From contig NZ_JAOAOP010000034.1 in assembly GCF_030398335.1 (NCBI RefSeq), forward strand, positions 1 to 38,889: a stretch of 38,889 nucleotides of DNA. Reading direction: 5' to 3'. How positions within the stretch are numbered: the stretch's first letter is position 1; the number at the start of each line of letters is the position of its first letter. Positions 24,107-31,851 of the stretch are shown here, one piece after another. The notes under the pieces were generated by a model. The model had not been told where the DNA came from. It searched no databases and worked only from the letters and a program-made list of their open reading frames with translations. Position numbers and translations under genes: made by a program. The stretch is from Aquibium sp. A9E412 (GTDB lineage: Bacteria > Pseudomonadota > Alphaproteobacteria > Rhizobiales > Rhizobiaceae).

Positions 24107-25418
24107 TCCCTTTCTCGCCGGGCTCATGTTCCCGGTTCTGTTCCTTCTCATCCTGCTCGGGCTGCCCGTCGCCTTCAGCCTGATCGTCACGGCTTTCGGC
24201 TTCGCGCTGCTTGCCTTCGGCGACCTGGCGCCGGCGCAGCTCTACCGCTTCGTCGACAAGGTGGCCTCGCAGCCCACCTTCGCGGCCATTCCGCTGTTCG
24301 TCTTCATGGGCGCCATGCTGGAGCGCTCGGGCATCGCGGCGCGGCTGTTCGAGGCCATGCGCCTGTGGCTCGGCCGGCTGCCCGGCGGCCTGTCGCTCGC
24401 CGCCATCTCGATGTGCGCCATCTTCGCCGCTGGCACCGGCATCGTCGGCGCGGTCGAGGTCATGGTCGGCATGATGGCGATTCCGGCCATGCGCAAATAC
24501 GGCTATTCCAACGACCTGGTGGCGGGCACGATCTGCGCCGGCGGCTCGCTCGGCACCATGATCCCGCCCTCGATCGTCGTCGTCGTCTACGCCACCCAGG
24601 GCCAGCTTTCGATCGGCGACCTGTTCGCCGCCGTGATCATTCCGAGCATCCTGATGGTCGCTTGTTTCCTCGGCTATGCGCTGGTGCGCTGCATGCTGCG
24701 CCCGCAGGACGGCCCGCCGGTCGCCGCCGAGGAACTGGCGATCCCGCTCGGCGAAAAGCTGTGGGTGACGCTCACCTCGCTGCTGCCCGCGCTCGGCCTG
24801 GTGCTCGCCGTGGTCGGCTCGATCATCGCCGGCATCGCCGCGCCCACCGAGGCGGCCGGCGTCGGGGCGCTCGGCACCATCGTCCTCACGCTGCTCTACG
24901 GACGGCTGTCGTTCGGTGTGCTGTGGTCGGCGACCCGCGCCACCCTGGTCATCACGGCGATGGTCATGTTCATCGTCGTCGGCGGCACGATGTTCACCAG
25001 CATTTTCCAGATCAATGGCGGGCGCGAGCTCATCCAGAACACCATCGTGGCGATGGAGCTGAGCGAGGGTCAGCTCATCCTGGTCATCATCCTCATCATC
25101 ATGGTGCTCGGCTTCGTGCTCGACTGGATCTCGATCGTGCTGATCTGTGTGCCGATCTACGACCCGCTGCTGCGCGCGGCGGGCATCGATCCGGTGTGGT
25201 TCGCCGTGCTCGCCATCATCGCGCTGCAGACCAGCTATCTGACCCCGCCGATGGCGCCGTCGCTGTTCTATCTGCGCTCGATCGCACCGCCCGACATGAG
25301 CTATCGCCAGATGGCCGTCGGTGTCATGCCCTTCGTCGGCTGCCAGCTTCTGGTGCTGCTCGTCGTCTACATGGTTCCGGAGACCGCGACATGGATGACG
25401 TCGTTCGTTGGGTTCTGA
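24099..25418 (+). CDS. dctM: TRAP transporter large permease (DctM family)
   Basis: A 439-residue protein with about 12 hydrophobic segments, the channel part of the TRAP transporter, which imports its ligand with sodium ions. Family motifs include LLGLPVAFSLIVTAFGFALL, PLFVFMGAMLERSGIAARLF, ICAGGSLGTMIPPSIVVVVYA and TSYLTPPMAPSLFYLRSIAP. The start at 24099 overlaps the dctQ stop by 8 bases. Only 16 bases separate its stop from the molybdenum hydroxylase gene, so uptake and first oxidation are in one transcript; this is the strongest hint that the Mo enzyme acts on the imported compound. Confidence 0.95.
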   Translation: MGDPFLAGLMFPVLFLLILLGLPVAFSLIVTAFGFALLAFGDLAPAQLYRFVDKVASQPTFAAIPLFVFMGAMLERSGIAARLFEAMRLWLGRLPGGLSLAAISMCAIFAAGTGIVGAVEVMVGMMAIPAMRKYGYSNDLVAGTICAGGSLGTMIPPSIVVVVYATQGQLSIGDLFAAVIIPSILMVACFLGYALVRCMLRPQDGPPVAAEELAIPLGEKLWVTLTSLLPALGLVLAVVGSIIAGIAAPTEAAGVGALGTIVLTLLYGRLSFGVLWSATRATLVITAMVMFIVVGGTMFTSIFQINGGRELIQNTIVAMELSEGQLILVIILIIMVLGFVLDWISIVLICVPIYDPLLRAAGIDPVWFAVLAIIALQTSYLTPPMAPSLFYLRSIAPPDMSYRQMAVGVMPFVGCQLLVLLVVYMVPETATWMTSFVGF

Positions 25419-25434
25419 ACGCAGAGGTGGGTCA

Positions 25435-27801
25435 ATGAGTCAGGCAAACGACAGGCCGGCGACCGCGACCGGTGTGGGGGCGGCGCTGCCGCGGCGCGAG
25501 GACGCGCGCTTCCTGCACGGCCGCGGCCGCTACATAGCCGATCTCGAGCTGCCGCGCATGCTCGACGTCGCCTTCCTGCGCAGTCCGCTCGCCCATGCCG
25601 CGATCCGCGGCGTCGAAAAGCCCGAGGGCGCGCAGGACCGCGTGTTCACCGCCGCCGACATGGCCGGCCTCGTCGCCATACGGCCGACAACCAACGTGCC
25701 GGGCCATCGCATCGTCGGCACACCGCCGATCGCCGACGAGCGGGTGCGCTTCGTCGGCGAGATCATCGCCGCCTGCGTGGCCGATAGCCGGGCGGCTGCC
25801 GAGGACCTGGTCGAACTGGTGATGGCCGATCTCGACGAACTGCCGGTGGTCGCCTCCGTCGACGCCGCGCTTTCGCCCGACGCGCCGCTCGTGCACGAGA
25901 GCTGGGGCAGCAACCTGTCGATGGAAACCCGCTTCGAAAGCGGCATCGAGGAGGCGATCGCGGCGGCGAGCGTGCGCGTGACGCGCACCCTTGACATGGC
26001 GCGCCAGGCGATGGTGCCGCTCGAGGGCAAGGGCGTGGTGGCGCACTGGGACGCTGTCGTCGGCCAGCTCGTCGTCTATTCCTCCACGCAGTCGCCGCAT
26101 CTCATCCGCAACGGCCTGTGCCACTGTCTCGGCCTGCAGCAGCGCCAGGTGCGCGTCGTCGCGCCGGATGTCGGCGGCGGCTTCGGCTACAAGGCGATCC
26201 TGCATCCCGAGGAGATCATCGTTGCCTGGCTGGCGCTGCGGCTGAAGCGCCCGGTACGCTGGCTCGAGGACCGTTTCGAGCACCTGACGGCCGGCGCCTC
26301 GGCGCGCGAGCACCGCTACGAGGTGACCGCCCACGCCGACGCGCACGGCCGCATTCTCGGCATTGACGCCGTGCTGACGACCGACGCCGGTGCCTATTCC
26401 ATCTGGCCGCACACCAACGGTTTCGACGCCGTGCAGGCGAGCGGCATCCTGACCGGCCCCTACGACATCCGCGGCTATCGCGTGCACACGCGCACGGTGG
26501 CGACAAACAAGCCGCCGCTGTCGCCCTATCGCGCGGTGGCGCGGCCGGGCGCCTGCTTCGCCATCGAGACGATCGTCGATGCCGTTGCCCGCGCGGTCGG
26601 CCGCGATCCGGCCGACGTGCGGCTCGACAATCTCGTCGGACCCGCGGCGATGCCCTATAAGGCGGTGACCGGCAAGGAATACGACAGCGGCGACTATCCC
26701 GCCTGCCTGCGCCGCGCCCGCGAGATGATGCAGGAGGTCGAGGCCGATCCGCTTCCCGACACGGTGATCGGCACCGGCTATGCCATGTACACCGAGCACA
26801 CCGCCGTCTCGACGGCGACCATCGCCCCGCTCGGCGTTCAGATGATGCCGGGCTTCGAGCATGCCGGCATGCTGATGCAGCCCGACGGCAGCCTGGAAAT
26901 CCGCGTCGGCGTGCAGTCGCACGGCCAGGGCATGGAGACGACGCTCGCCCAGATCGCCACCGAAGTGCTGGGCATCGATCCCGAACGCGTCACCGTGCGC
27001 CACGGCGACACCGCGCTGTCGCCCTATTCGACCGGCACCTATGCCTCGCGCGCCATCGTGATGACCGGCGGTGCCGTCGCCGCCGCCGCAGATGCGCTTG
27101 CCGAGCGGCTGAAGCGCGTCGCGGGGCACATGATGCAGTGCGGCGCGGCCGAGGTGCGGCTCGTCGGCGGCGAGCTGCGCGGGCCGACCGGCTCGCTGTC
27201 GCTTGAGGAGGCCGCGCATATCTGGCATTTCCGCCCCTTCGACCTGCCCGAGGCGATCCTGCGCGACGGGCTGGAGCTGACCGCCGGCTACCGGCCCGAC
27301 GGCGACCGCGCGCCGTTCGCCTACGCCGCCCATGCCGCGCGCGTCGCCGTCGATCTCGAGCTCGGCGTCGTCACGCTGCTCGACTATGTCGCGGTCGACG
27401 ACTGCGGCACCCGCGTCAACCCGACCATCGTCGACGGCCAGGTCCTCGGCGGCGTGGCGCAGGGCATCGGCACCGGGCTTTTTGAGGAGGTGCCGTTCGA
27501 CGACCAGGGCCAGCCGCTCGCCACCACCTTCGGCGACTATTCCGTGCCGGCGGCGAGCGAGATCCCGATGATCCGCCTCGACCATCGCGAGACCCGCTCG
27601 CCCTACACCCGGTTCGGCGTCAAGGGCGTCGGCGAGGGCGGCGCCATCGCGCCGCCGGCCGCCGTGGTCAACGCCATCAACGACGCGCTCGCCGGTATCG
27701 GCGCCGAGCTCTGCGCCGTACCGGCCACGCCGCGCCGCGTGCTGGAGGCGATCTTCGCCGCCCGCGACCGGCACGGTGCCGCACAGGAGGACGCGCGATG
27801 A
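25435..27801 (+). CDS. Molybdenum hydroxylase large subunit (xanthine dehydrogenase/CoxL family)
   Basis: A 788-residue Mo-binding subunit. The N-terminal a/b domain starts PRREDARFLHGRGRYIADLE, and the Mo-pterin region contains APDVGGGFGYKA, VQSHGQGMETTLAQIATEVLG and VKGVGEGGAIAPPA. The catalytic base is probably E734 in GVGEGG. At the active-site loop that in CO dehydrogenase reads AYxCSFR it has SPYRAVARPGACF, with no cysteine at the expected place, so this is not a true CO dehydrogenase. Such enzymes hydroxylate carbons next to nitrogen in heterocycles, or aldehydes. The ATG at 25435 has GAGGTGG upstream. It overlaps the FAD subunit gene by 4 bases. Mo-cofactor insertion genes such as coxD/coxF or xdhC are not in the window. 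Confidence 0.94.
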   Translation: MSQANDRPATATGVGAALPRREDARFLHGRGRYIADLELPRMLDVAFLRSPLAHAAIRGVEKPEGAQDRVFTAADMAGLVAIRPTTNVPGHRIVGTPPIADERVRFVGEIIAACVADSRAAAEDLVELVMADLDELPVVASVDAALSPDAPLVHESWGSNLSMETRFESGIEEAIAAASVRVTRTLDMARQAMVPLEGKGVVAHWDAVVGQLVVYSSTQSPHLIRNGLCHCLGLQQRQVRVVAPDVGGGFGYKAILHPEEIIVAWLALRLKRPVRWLEDRFEHLTAGASAREHRYEVTAHADAHGRILGIDAVLTTDAGAYSIWPHTNGFDAVQASGILTGPYDIRGYRVHTRTVATNKPPLSPYRAVARPGACFAIETIVDAVARAVGRDPADVRLDNLVGPAAMPYKAVTGKEYDSGDYPACLRRAREMMQEVEADPLPDTVIGTGYAMYTEHTAVSTATIAPLGVQMMPGFEHAGMLMQPDGSLEIRVGVQSHGQGMETTLAQIATEVLGIDPERVTVRHGDTALSPYSTGTYASRAIVMTGGAVAAAADALAERLKRVAGHMMQCGAAEVRLVGGELRGPTGSLSLEEAAHIWHFRPFDLPEAILRDGLELTAGYRPDGDRAPFAYAAHAARVAVDLELGVVTLLDYVAVDDCGTRVNPTIVDGQVLGGVAQGIGTGLFEEVPFDDQGQPLATTFGDYSVPAASEIPMIRLDHRETRSPYTRFGVKGVGEGGAIAPPAAVVNAINDALAGIGAELCAVPATPRRVLEAIFAARDRHGAAQEDAR

Positions 27802-28622
27802 AGGCGCCGGCATTCACCTTCCTGCGCCCGGCCTCGCTCGACGAGGCCCTCGCCGCGCTCGCCGCGGGCGAGGGCGAGGCGCGTATTCTGGCCGGCGGCC
27901 AGTCGCTGCTGCCGATGCTCAACCTGCGCATGGCCGCCGCCGAGACGCTGATCGACATCGGCGGGCTGACCGAACTCGGCGAGATCGCCGAGGCCGACGG
28001 ACGCGTGCGAATCGGCGCCCGTGTCACCCATGCCGCGCTCGAGGACGGCGTCGGCGGCGACCGTTGGAACGGCATGCTCGTCTTCGTCGCCCGCGACATC
28101 GCCTACCGCGCCGTGCGCAACCGCGGCACCATCGGCGGCAGCCTGTGCCACGCCGATCCGGCGGCCGACTGGCCGGTGGCGATGATGGCGCTTGGCGCCA
28201 CCATGCAGATCGCCGGGCCGGACGGCCGGCGCGAGCTCGACAGCGAGGCGTTCTCGCTCGACGTCTTCTCCTGCGCGCTGGAGGAGGGCGAGATGCTGAC
28301 GGCGGTGAGCCTGCCGAGGCTGTCGCCGGCGGCCCGCTGGTCCTACCGCAAGATGCGCAAGAAGGCCGGCGCCTTCGGCGAGGCGATCGCCGCCGTCGTG
28401 CACGACCCCGAAAGCGGTCTCGTGCGGGTGGTGGCGGGCAGCAGCCCGCTCGGCGGCCCGGCCCGGCATGCCGACCTCGAGGCGTCCATCGCGGCCGGCG
28501 CGCCGGTCGAAGATGCCGCGATACGCCGCTCGCTCGCCGCGCGCGAACCCGATCTCGACCGCTACGAGATGCAGATCCACGCGACCTGTCTGCGCCGCGC
28601 CATCACGGAGGTCATGCGATGA
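27798..28622 (+). CDS. Molybdenum hydroxylase FAD-binding subunit (CoxM family)
   Basis: A 274-residue FAD subunit. It has the two FAD-binding signatures AGGQSLLPMLNLRMA (residues 33-47) and RNRGTIGGSLCHADPAADWP (around 108-130), with the C-terminal CO-dehydrogenase flavoprotein domain after about residue 170. It passes electrons from the iron-sulfur subunit to the final acceptor. It overlaps the large subunit gene by 4 bases and the iron-sulfur gene by 4 bases (ATGA). The order large-FAD-FeS differs from the cox operon's M-S-L order, another sign that this is not a CO dehydrogenase. Confidence 0.95.
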   Translation: MKAPAFTFLRPASLDEALAALAAGEGEARILAGGQSLLPMLNLRMAAAETLIDIGGLTELGEIAEADGRVRIGARVTHAALEDGVGGDRWNGMLVFVARDIAYRAVRNRGTIGGSLCHADPAADWPVAMMALGATMQIAGPDGRRELDSEAFSLDVFSCALEEGEMLTAVSLPRLSPAARWSYRKMRKKAGAFGEAIAAVVHDPESGLVRVVAGSSPLGGPARHADLEASIAAGAPVEDAAIRRSLAAREPDLDRYEMQIHATCLRRAITEVMR

Positions 28623-29134
28623 CGCGCCTTTCCCTGACGGTGAACGGCGAGGCCGTCAGCGTCGACACGGAGCCGCGCGTCAGCCTGGCCGACTTCCTGC
28701 GCGACCGGCTGGCGCTCAAGGGCACGCATCTGGGCTGCGAGCACGGCGCCTGCGGCGCCTGCACGGTGCTGCTCGACGGCGTGCCGGTGCGCTCCTGCAT
28801 CACGCTCGCCGCCTCCTGCGAGGGCGCCGCGGTGACCACGGTCGAGGGCTTCGAGGACGACGCCGTCGTCGCGCGGCTGCGCGCCGCCTTCACCGAGGAG
28901 CACGCGCTGCAGTGCGGCTACTGCACGCCCGGCATGCTGGCCACCGCCCGCGACATCGTCATGCGCCACACGACGCCCGACATCGCCGCGATCCGCCACG
29001 AGCTGGCCGGCTGCATCTGCCGCTGCACCGGCTATCGCGGCATCGTGCGGGCGGTCGCCCGCGTCATCGCCGAGCGGGCGCCGGTCGGGGCAGCGCCGGA
29101 CGGCGATTGCGGGCCGGACGCCGAAAGCCCCTGA
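28619..29134 (+). CDS. Molybdenum hydroxylase [2Fe-2S] subunit (CoxS family)
   Basis: A 171-residue protein with two iron-sulfur sites. The plant-ferredoxin-like cluster uses C40, C45, C48 and C60 (CEHGACGAC...C). The second cluster uses C99, C102, C134 and C136 (CGYC, 31 residues, CRC). Both sets are intact. It carries electrons from the Mo centre to FAD in the cytoplasm. A C-terminal extension of about 20 residues (APVGAAPDGDCGPDAESP) is unusual but low in complexity. It ends 71 bases before the second LLM gene. Confidence 0.96.
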   Translation: MTRLSLTVNGEAVSVDTEPRVSLADFLRDRLALKGTHLGCEHGACGACTVLLDGVPVRSCITLAASCEGAAVTTVEGFEDDAVVARLRAAFTEEHALQCGYCTPGMLATARDIVMRHTTPDIAAIRHELAGCICRCTGYRGIVRAVARVIAERAPVGAAPDGDCGPDAESP

Positions 29135-29205
29135 ACAGACTACTCCTGCCCGCTGCCCGGACCCGTTTTCCGGCAGCCGGCCCCAGACGCCAGCGAGAGG
29201 ACGGA

Positions 29206-30198
29206 ATGGATTTTTCTTTCTGCGCACTGCCGCGCCAGACGTCGGCCGAGGTCATCGAGATGGTGCAGCGCGCCGAGCAGGCGGGCATGCCCATGGTGTG
29301 GGTGCCCGACGAGACCTTCATGCGCGATCCATACGTGCTTCTCGGCGCCATCGCGGCGACGACCAGCCGCATCCGGCTCGGCGTCGGCATCGCCAATCCC
29401 TACACGCGCCATCCGATCCAGATCGCCCGCGCCGTGGCCACGGTCGCCGACCTGGCCGCCGGCCGCGTGGTGCTGGGCATCGGTGCCGGGCTGAAGCCGA
29501 CGCGCAAGGCGATGGGCGCACCCGACGGCGATTTCACCGAGACGACGCGCGACGCCATCCTGGCCATGAAGGCGGTGCTTGCCGGCGAGCGCCATACGGT
29601 GGCCAACGACGTCTTCCGCTTCGACGACGCGCATATGGAGTTCAGGCCGAAGAATCCGGTCGACATCTATGTCGCCACCACCCATCCGCGTGCCTTCCGC
29701 ATGGCCGGCGAGGTGGCCGACGGCGTCATCGTCGGCAATGTCGGCCGGCCCGAAGGGCTTGCGGCCGTCACCGGCTGGATCCGGGAGGCCGCCGCCGGCG
29801 CCGGACGAGCGCCCGACGCGGTCAAGATCGTCGCCTGGAACTTCGCCCTTTGCGGCGACGACAAGGCGCTGCTCTACGACACCATCCGCCTCATCACCGC
29901 GCGCACCATCGCCAATTCGCACAGCAAGGTGACCGGCATGCTCGGCATCGACAAGGCGCAGGTCGACACGATCCGCGCGGTGATGCGCGGGGGAACCGCC
30001 GCCGTCGACCGCGACCTCATCCCCGACGACTATATCGACCGCCTGGCGGTGGTCGGTTCGGTCGAGGAATGCCGCGCGCGCATCGAGAGCCTGGGCGCGG
30101 CCGGCGCCGACATCTTCGGCATGCGGCCGAGTCTCGAGGTGCTCGAGCGGCTCGACTACGAGGGCATGGCGCACCAGCTCCTGGCGGCGCTGCGCTAA
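29206..30198 (+). CDS. LLM class oxidoreductase, methylene-H4MPT reductase (Mer)-like
   Basis: A 330-residue luciferase-like TIM barrel resembling the F420-dependent Mer subgroup. It has FCALPRQTSAEVIEMVQRAEQAG, WVPDETFMRDPYVLLGAIAATTSRIRLGVGIANPYTRHP, VADLAAGRVVLGIGAG and an SVEECRARIESL region near the end. F420 use is likely from this similarity and from the F420 operon nearby, but an FMN-dependent monooxygenase would look similar. The ATG at 29206 follows GAGAGGACGGA; upstream open frame lies in the iron-sulfur gene and is a shadow. It is last in the rightward operon. It differs clearly from the LLM protein at 17690-18694, so the two probably catalyse different steps. Confidence 0.92.
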   Translation: MDFSFCALPRQTSAEVIEMVQRAEQAGMPMVWVPDETFMRDPYVLLGAIAATTSRIRLGVGIANPYTRHPIQIARAVATVADLAAGRVVLGIGAGLKPTRKAMGAPDGDFTETTRDAILAMKAVLAGERHTVANDVFRFDDAHMEFRPKNPVDIYVATTHPRAFRMAGEVADGVIVGNVGRPEGLAAVTGWIREAAAGAGRAPDAVKIVAWNFALCGDDKALLYDTIRLITARTIANSHSKVTGMLGIDKAQVDTIRAVMRGGTAAVDRDLIPDDYIDRLAVVGSVEECRARIESLGAAGADIFGMRPSLEVLERLDYEGMAHQLLAALR

Positions 30199-30296
30199 AG
30201 CGGTTGCAGGCGGCTTGCCGTCCGCAAACGTGCGGGGGAGAAAGCGTTTGCAGGCGAAGCGGGAACCGGTTCACGGTCCGCAGACCCGCCGGGACA
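30199..30296 (+). repeat. Two copies of a palindromic intergenic repeat (one shortened)
   Basis: Copy A starts AGCGGTTGCAGGCG at 30199 and lacks the GGGAACCGGTTC centre. Copy B starts AGCGTTTGCAGGCGAAGC at 30243 and has the full GGGAACCGGTTC centre. They are related to the three tandem copies at 31029-31184. GCAAACG of copy A and CGTTTGC of copy B can pair into a hairpin between the convergent genes ending at 30198 and 30340. Confidence 0.65.
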
Positions 30297-30339
30297 AGGC
30301 GTTGCGACCGCTCTGCCGCCCGGCCGGCCGCCGCTCGCC

Positions 30340-30978
30340 CTACCGGCTGACGACCACGCCGCGGCGCAGATGGGTGCCGCGTTCCAGCGCGTCGACGATG
30401 AAGGCGGCGACGTCGGAGCGCGCGATCATGCCGCCGTGCCAGCGCTCCGGCTCGGCGAAGACGCGGTAGCGGCCGCTGCCGGCATAGTCGGCCAGCAGCG
30501 TCGGCCGCACGATCGTCCAGTCGCGGTCGCTCGCCTCGATCAGCCGCTCCTGGCGGTCCTTGTCGGCATAGGCGCCGCCGAGCAGCAGGCGCTGGCCGAG
30601 CCGCTCGGGCAGGCTGAGCGCGCGGCTGCTGGCGCCGGCGCCGAAGCCGGTGACGGCGACCAGCCGCATGACGCCGGCCGCGCGCATGGCCGAAAGCAGC
30701 ACCGCCGTCGCCTCGGAAAAAAGCCGCACCTCGTGCATGAGGGTGCCGCGGCCGGTGCCGACGCCGAGCGTCTGGACGACGGCGTCGATGCCGGTGAGCG
30801 CGCCGGCGACGGCCGCCGGGTCGCGGGCGTCGCCGGCGACCGGCTCGAGCCCGGCGATGCCCGGGGGAAGCCGCCCGGCGCCGCGCGCCATGGCCCGCAC
30901 CGCGTGGCCGCGCGCCAGGGCGGCATCGACCGTGTGACGGCCGATGCCGGAGGATGCGCCGATCACCAGGATGTTCAT
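30340..30978 (-). CDS. NAD(P)H-binding protein (NmrA/atypical SDR type)
   Basis: A 212-residue Rossmann protein with NILVIGASSGIGRHTVDAAL at the N-terminus (GASSGIG at 7-13), GDARDPAAVAGAL, DAVVQTLGVG, VAVTGFGAG and DWTIVRPTLLADY. It is the short atypical-SDR type that senses or uses NAD(P)H; there is no clear YxxxK catalytic pair, so it may be a reductase of unknown type or a redox sensor. The ATG at 30978 is the natural start of the fold; the frame continues upstream into the repeat region only by chance. It is not in an operon: it stands alone, with repeats on both sides. Function not identified. Confidence 0.85.
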   Translation of the reverse strand: MNILVIGASSGIGRHTVDAALARGHAVRAMARGAGRLPPGIAGLEPVAGDARDPAAVAGALTGIDAVVQTLGVGTGRGTLMHEVRLFSEATAVLLSAMRAAGVMRLVAVTGFGAGASSRALSLPERLGQRLLLGGAYADKDRQERLIEASDRDWTIVRPTLLADYAGSGRYRVFAEPERWHGGMIARSDVAAFIVDALERGTHLRRGVVVSR

Positions 30979-31028
30979 GCGCGCCGCCTCGCTGCCGTGC
31001 CGTCTCCGTCCGCATGACCGCGATCTAG

Positions 31029-31184
31029 AGCGTTCCAGGCGACGTGGGAACCGGTGCGCGGTCGGGAAACGCGGTCGGACGGAGCGTTCCGGACGACGGG
31101 GAAACCGGTTCGCCGCCCGCAAACGCGCTCAGATCGAGCGTCGCGGGCGGTGCGGGAACCGGTTCGCCGTTTGCCGAACGGGGC
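31029..31184 (+). repeat. Three tandem copies of a 54-base palindromic repeat
   Basis: AGCG marks the start of units at 31029, 31083 and 31137, exactly 54 bases apart. Each has a GGGAACCGGT- or GGAAACCGGTT-type centre. The first two units begin AGCGTTCC and have GAAACGC or CAAACGC near the other end, an imperfect inverted layout. The third is more degenerate. The block lies upstream of the NAD(P)H-binding gene and downstream of the dsbA-like gene. From memory such elements are abundant between genes in Hyphomicrobiales. There are no spacers, so this is not a CRISPR array. Confidence 0.75.
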
Positions 31185-31215
31185 ATGCGCGCCCGGCGGC
31201 GTGCCGGCCGGGACC

Positions 31216-31833
31216 TCAGCCGCGGCGCGCGGTGTCGATCGCCTCAACCAGCGTCCTGCGGTCGAGCGCCCCGTTGTAGATCCGCGTGCCGATGACGAAG
31301 GCCGGCGTGCCGCGGAAGCCGAAGGCGTTGGCCTGGTCCATGTTGCGGGCCAGGATGCCGTCGATGCGGGCCATGTCCCGCTGCGAGGCGGCGGCGAGCG
31401 CGGCCGGGTCGAAGCCGGCGTCGGCCAGGGTGGCGTCGACGTCCTCGCGGCTGAGCCGGCCCGGCGTCGCCATCAGCGCGTTGAGGCCCTCCGCGTAGCG
31501 GTCGCCGGCCGCAAGCACGAGACCGGCGGCATGGACGGAGGGGCCGCCGAAGATCGGCCAGTCCTTCATCACCAGGCGCACATTGCCGTCCGCCCGCACC
31601 ACGTCGAGCAGATCGTCGTGGCCGCGCTTGCAGTAGGGGCACTGGTAGTCGAAATATTCCGACACGGTGACGTCGCCGTCGCGGTTGCCGAGCACCGGGA
31701 TCTCCGGGTCGAAATGGACATCCTCGACCGTCGGGCCGGTCGGTGCGCCCTGGGCCCGCGCCATGGCGGGCAGGGCGGTCGCCGCGGTGGCGGCGAGCGC
31801 GGCCTGCAGCAGGTCTCGTCTGGTCGTCGTCAT
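31216..31833 (-). CDS. DsbA family thiol-disulfide protein, twin-arginine leader
   Basis: A 205-residue periplasmic thioredoxin-fold protein with active site C65-PY-C68 in FDYQCPYCKRGH. The leader TTTRRDLLQAALAATAATALPAMARA has twin arginines and an AxA cleavage site near residue 28, suggesting Tat export. The C-terminal GTPAFVIGTRIYNGAL contains the cis-proline region. It is last in the leftward set dsbD-tlpA-like-dsbA-like (18-base gap from its neighbour). In that company it is more likely a reductase or isomerase kept reduced by DsbD, like DsbG or ScsC, than a plain oxidase. It is a clear paralogue of the protein at 37490-38095: both share FDP-PVLGN--GDVT--E-FDY-CP-C and RLVMKDWPI. Confidence 0.93.
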   Translation of the reverse strand: MTTTRRDLLQAALAATAATALPAMARAQGAPTGPTVEDVHFDPEIPVLGNRDGDVTVSEYFDYQCPYCKRGHDDLLDVVRADGNVRLVMKDWPIFGGPSVHAAGLVLAAGDRYAEGLNALMATPGRLSREDVDATLADAGFDPAALAAASQRDMARIDGILARNMDQANAFGFRGTPAFVIGTRIYNGALDRRTLVEAIDTARRG

Positions 31834-31851
31834 GTCAGCTCCTCTGGTTCC

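Noticed and set aside
25432-27813. 793-codon open frame on the minus strand opposite the Mo hydroxylase large subunit
   Set aside because: Same signature of antisense to a GC-rich gene: no hydrophobic core, no motif; the plus strand encodes a textbook Mo hydroxylase.
25435-29134. Aerobic CO dehydrogenase (coxMSL)
   Set aside because: The active-site loop with the Cu/Mo-linking cysteine is absent and the subunit order differs.
31029-31184. CRISPR-like tandem repeats
   Set aside because: The 54-base units are contiguous and degenerate, with no unique spacers and no cas genes.
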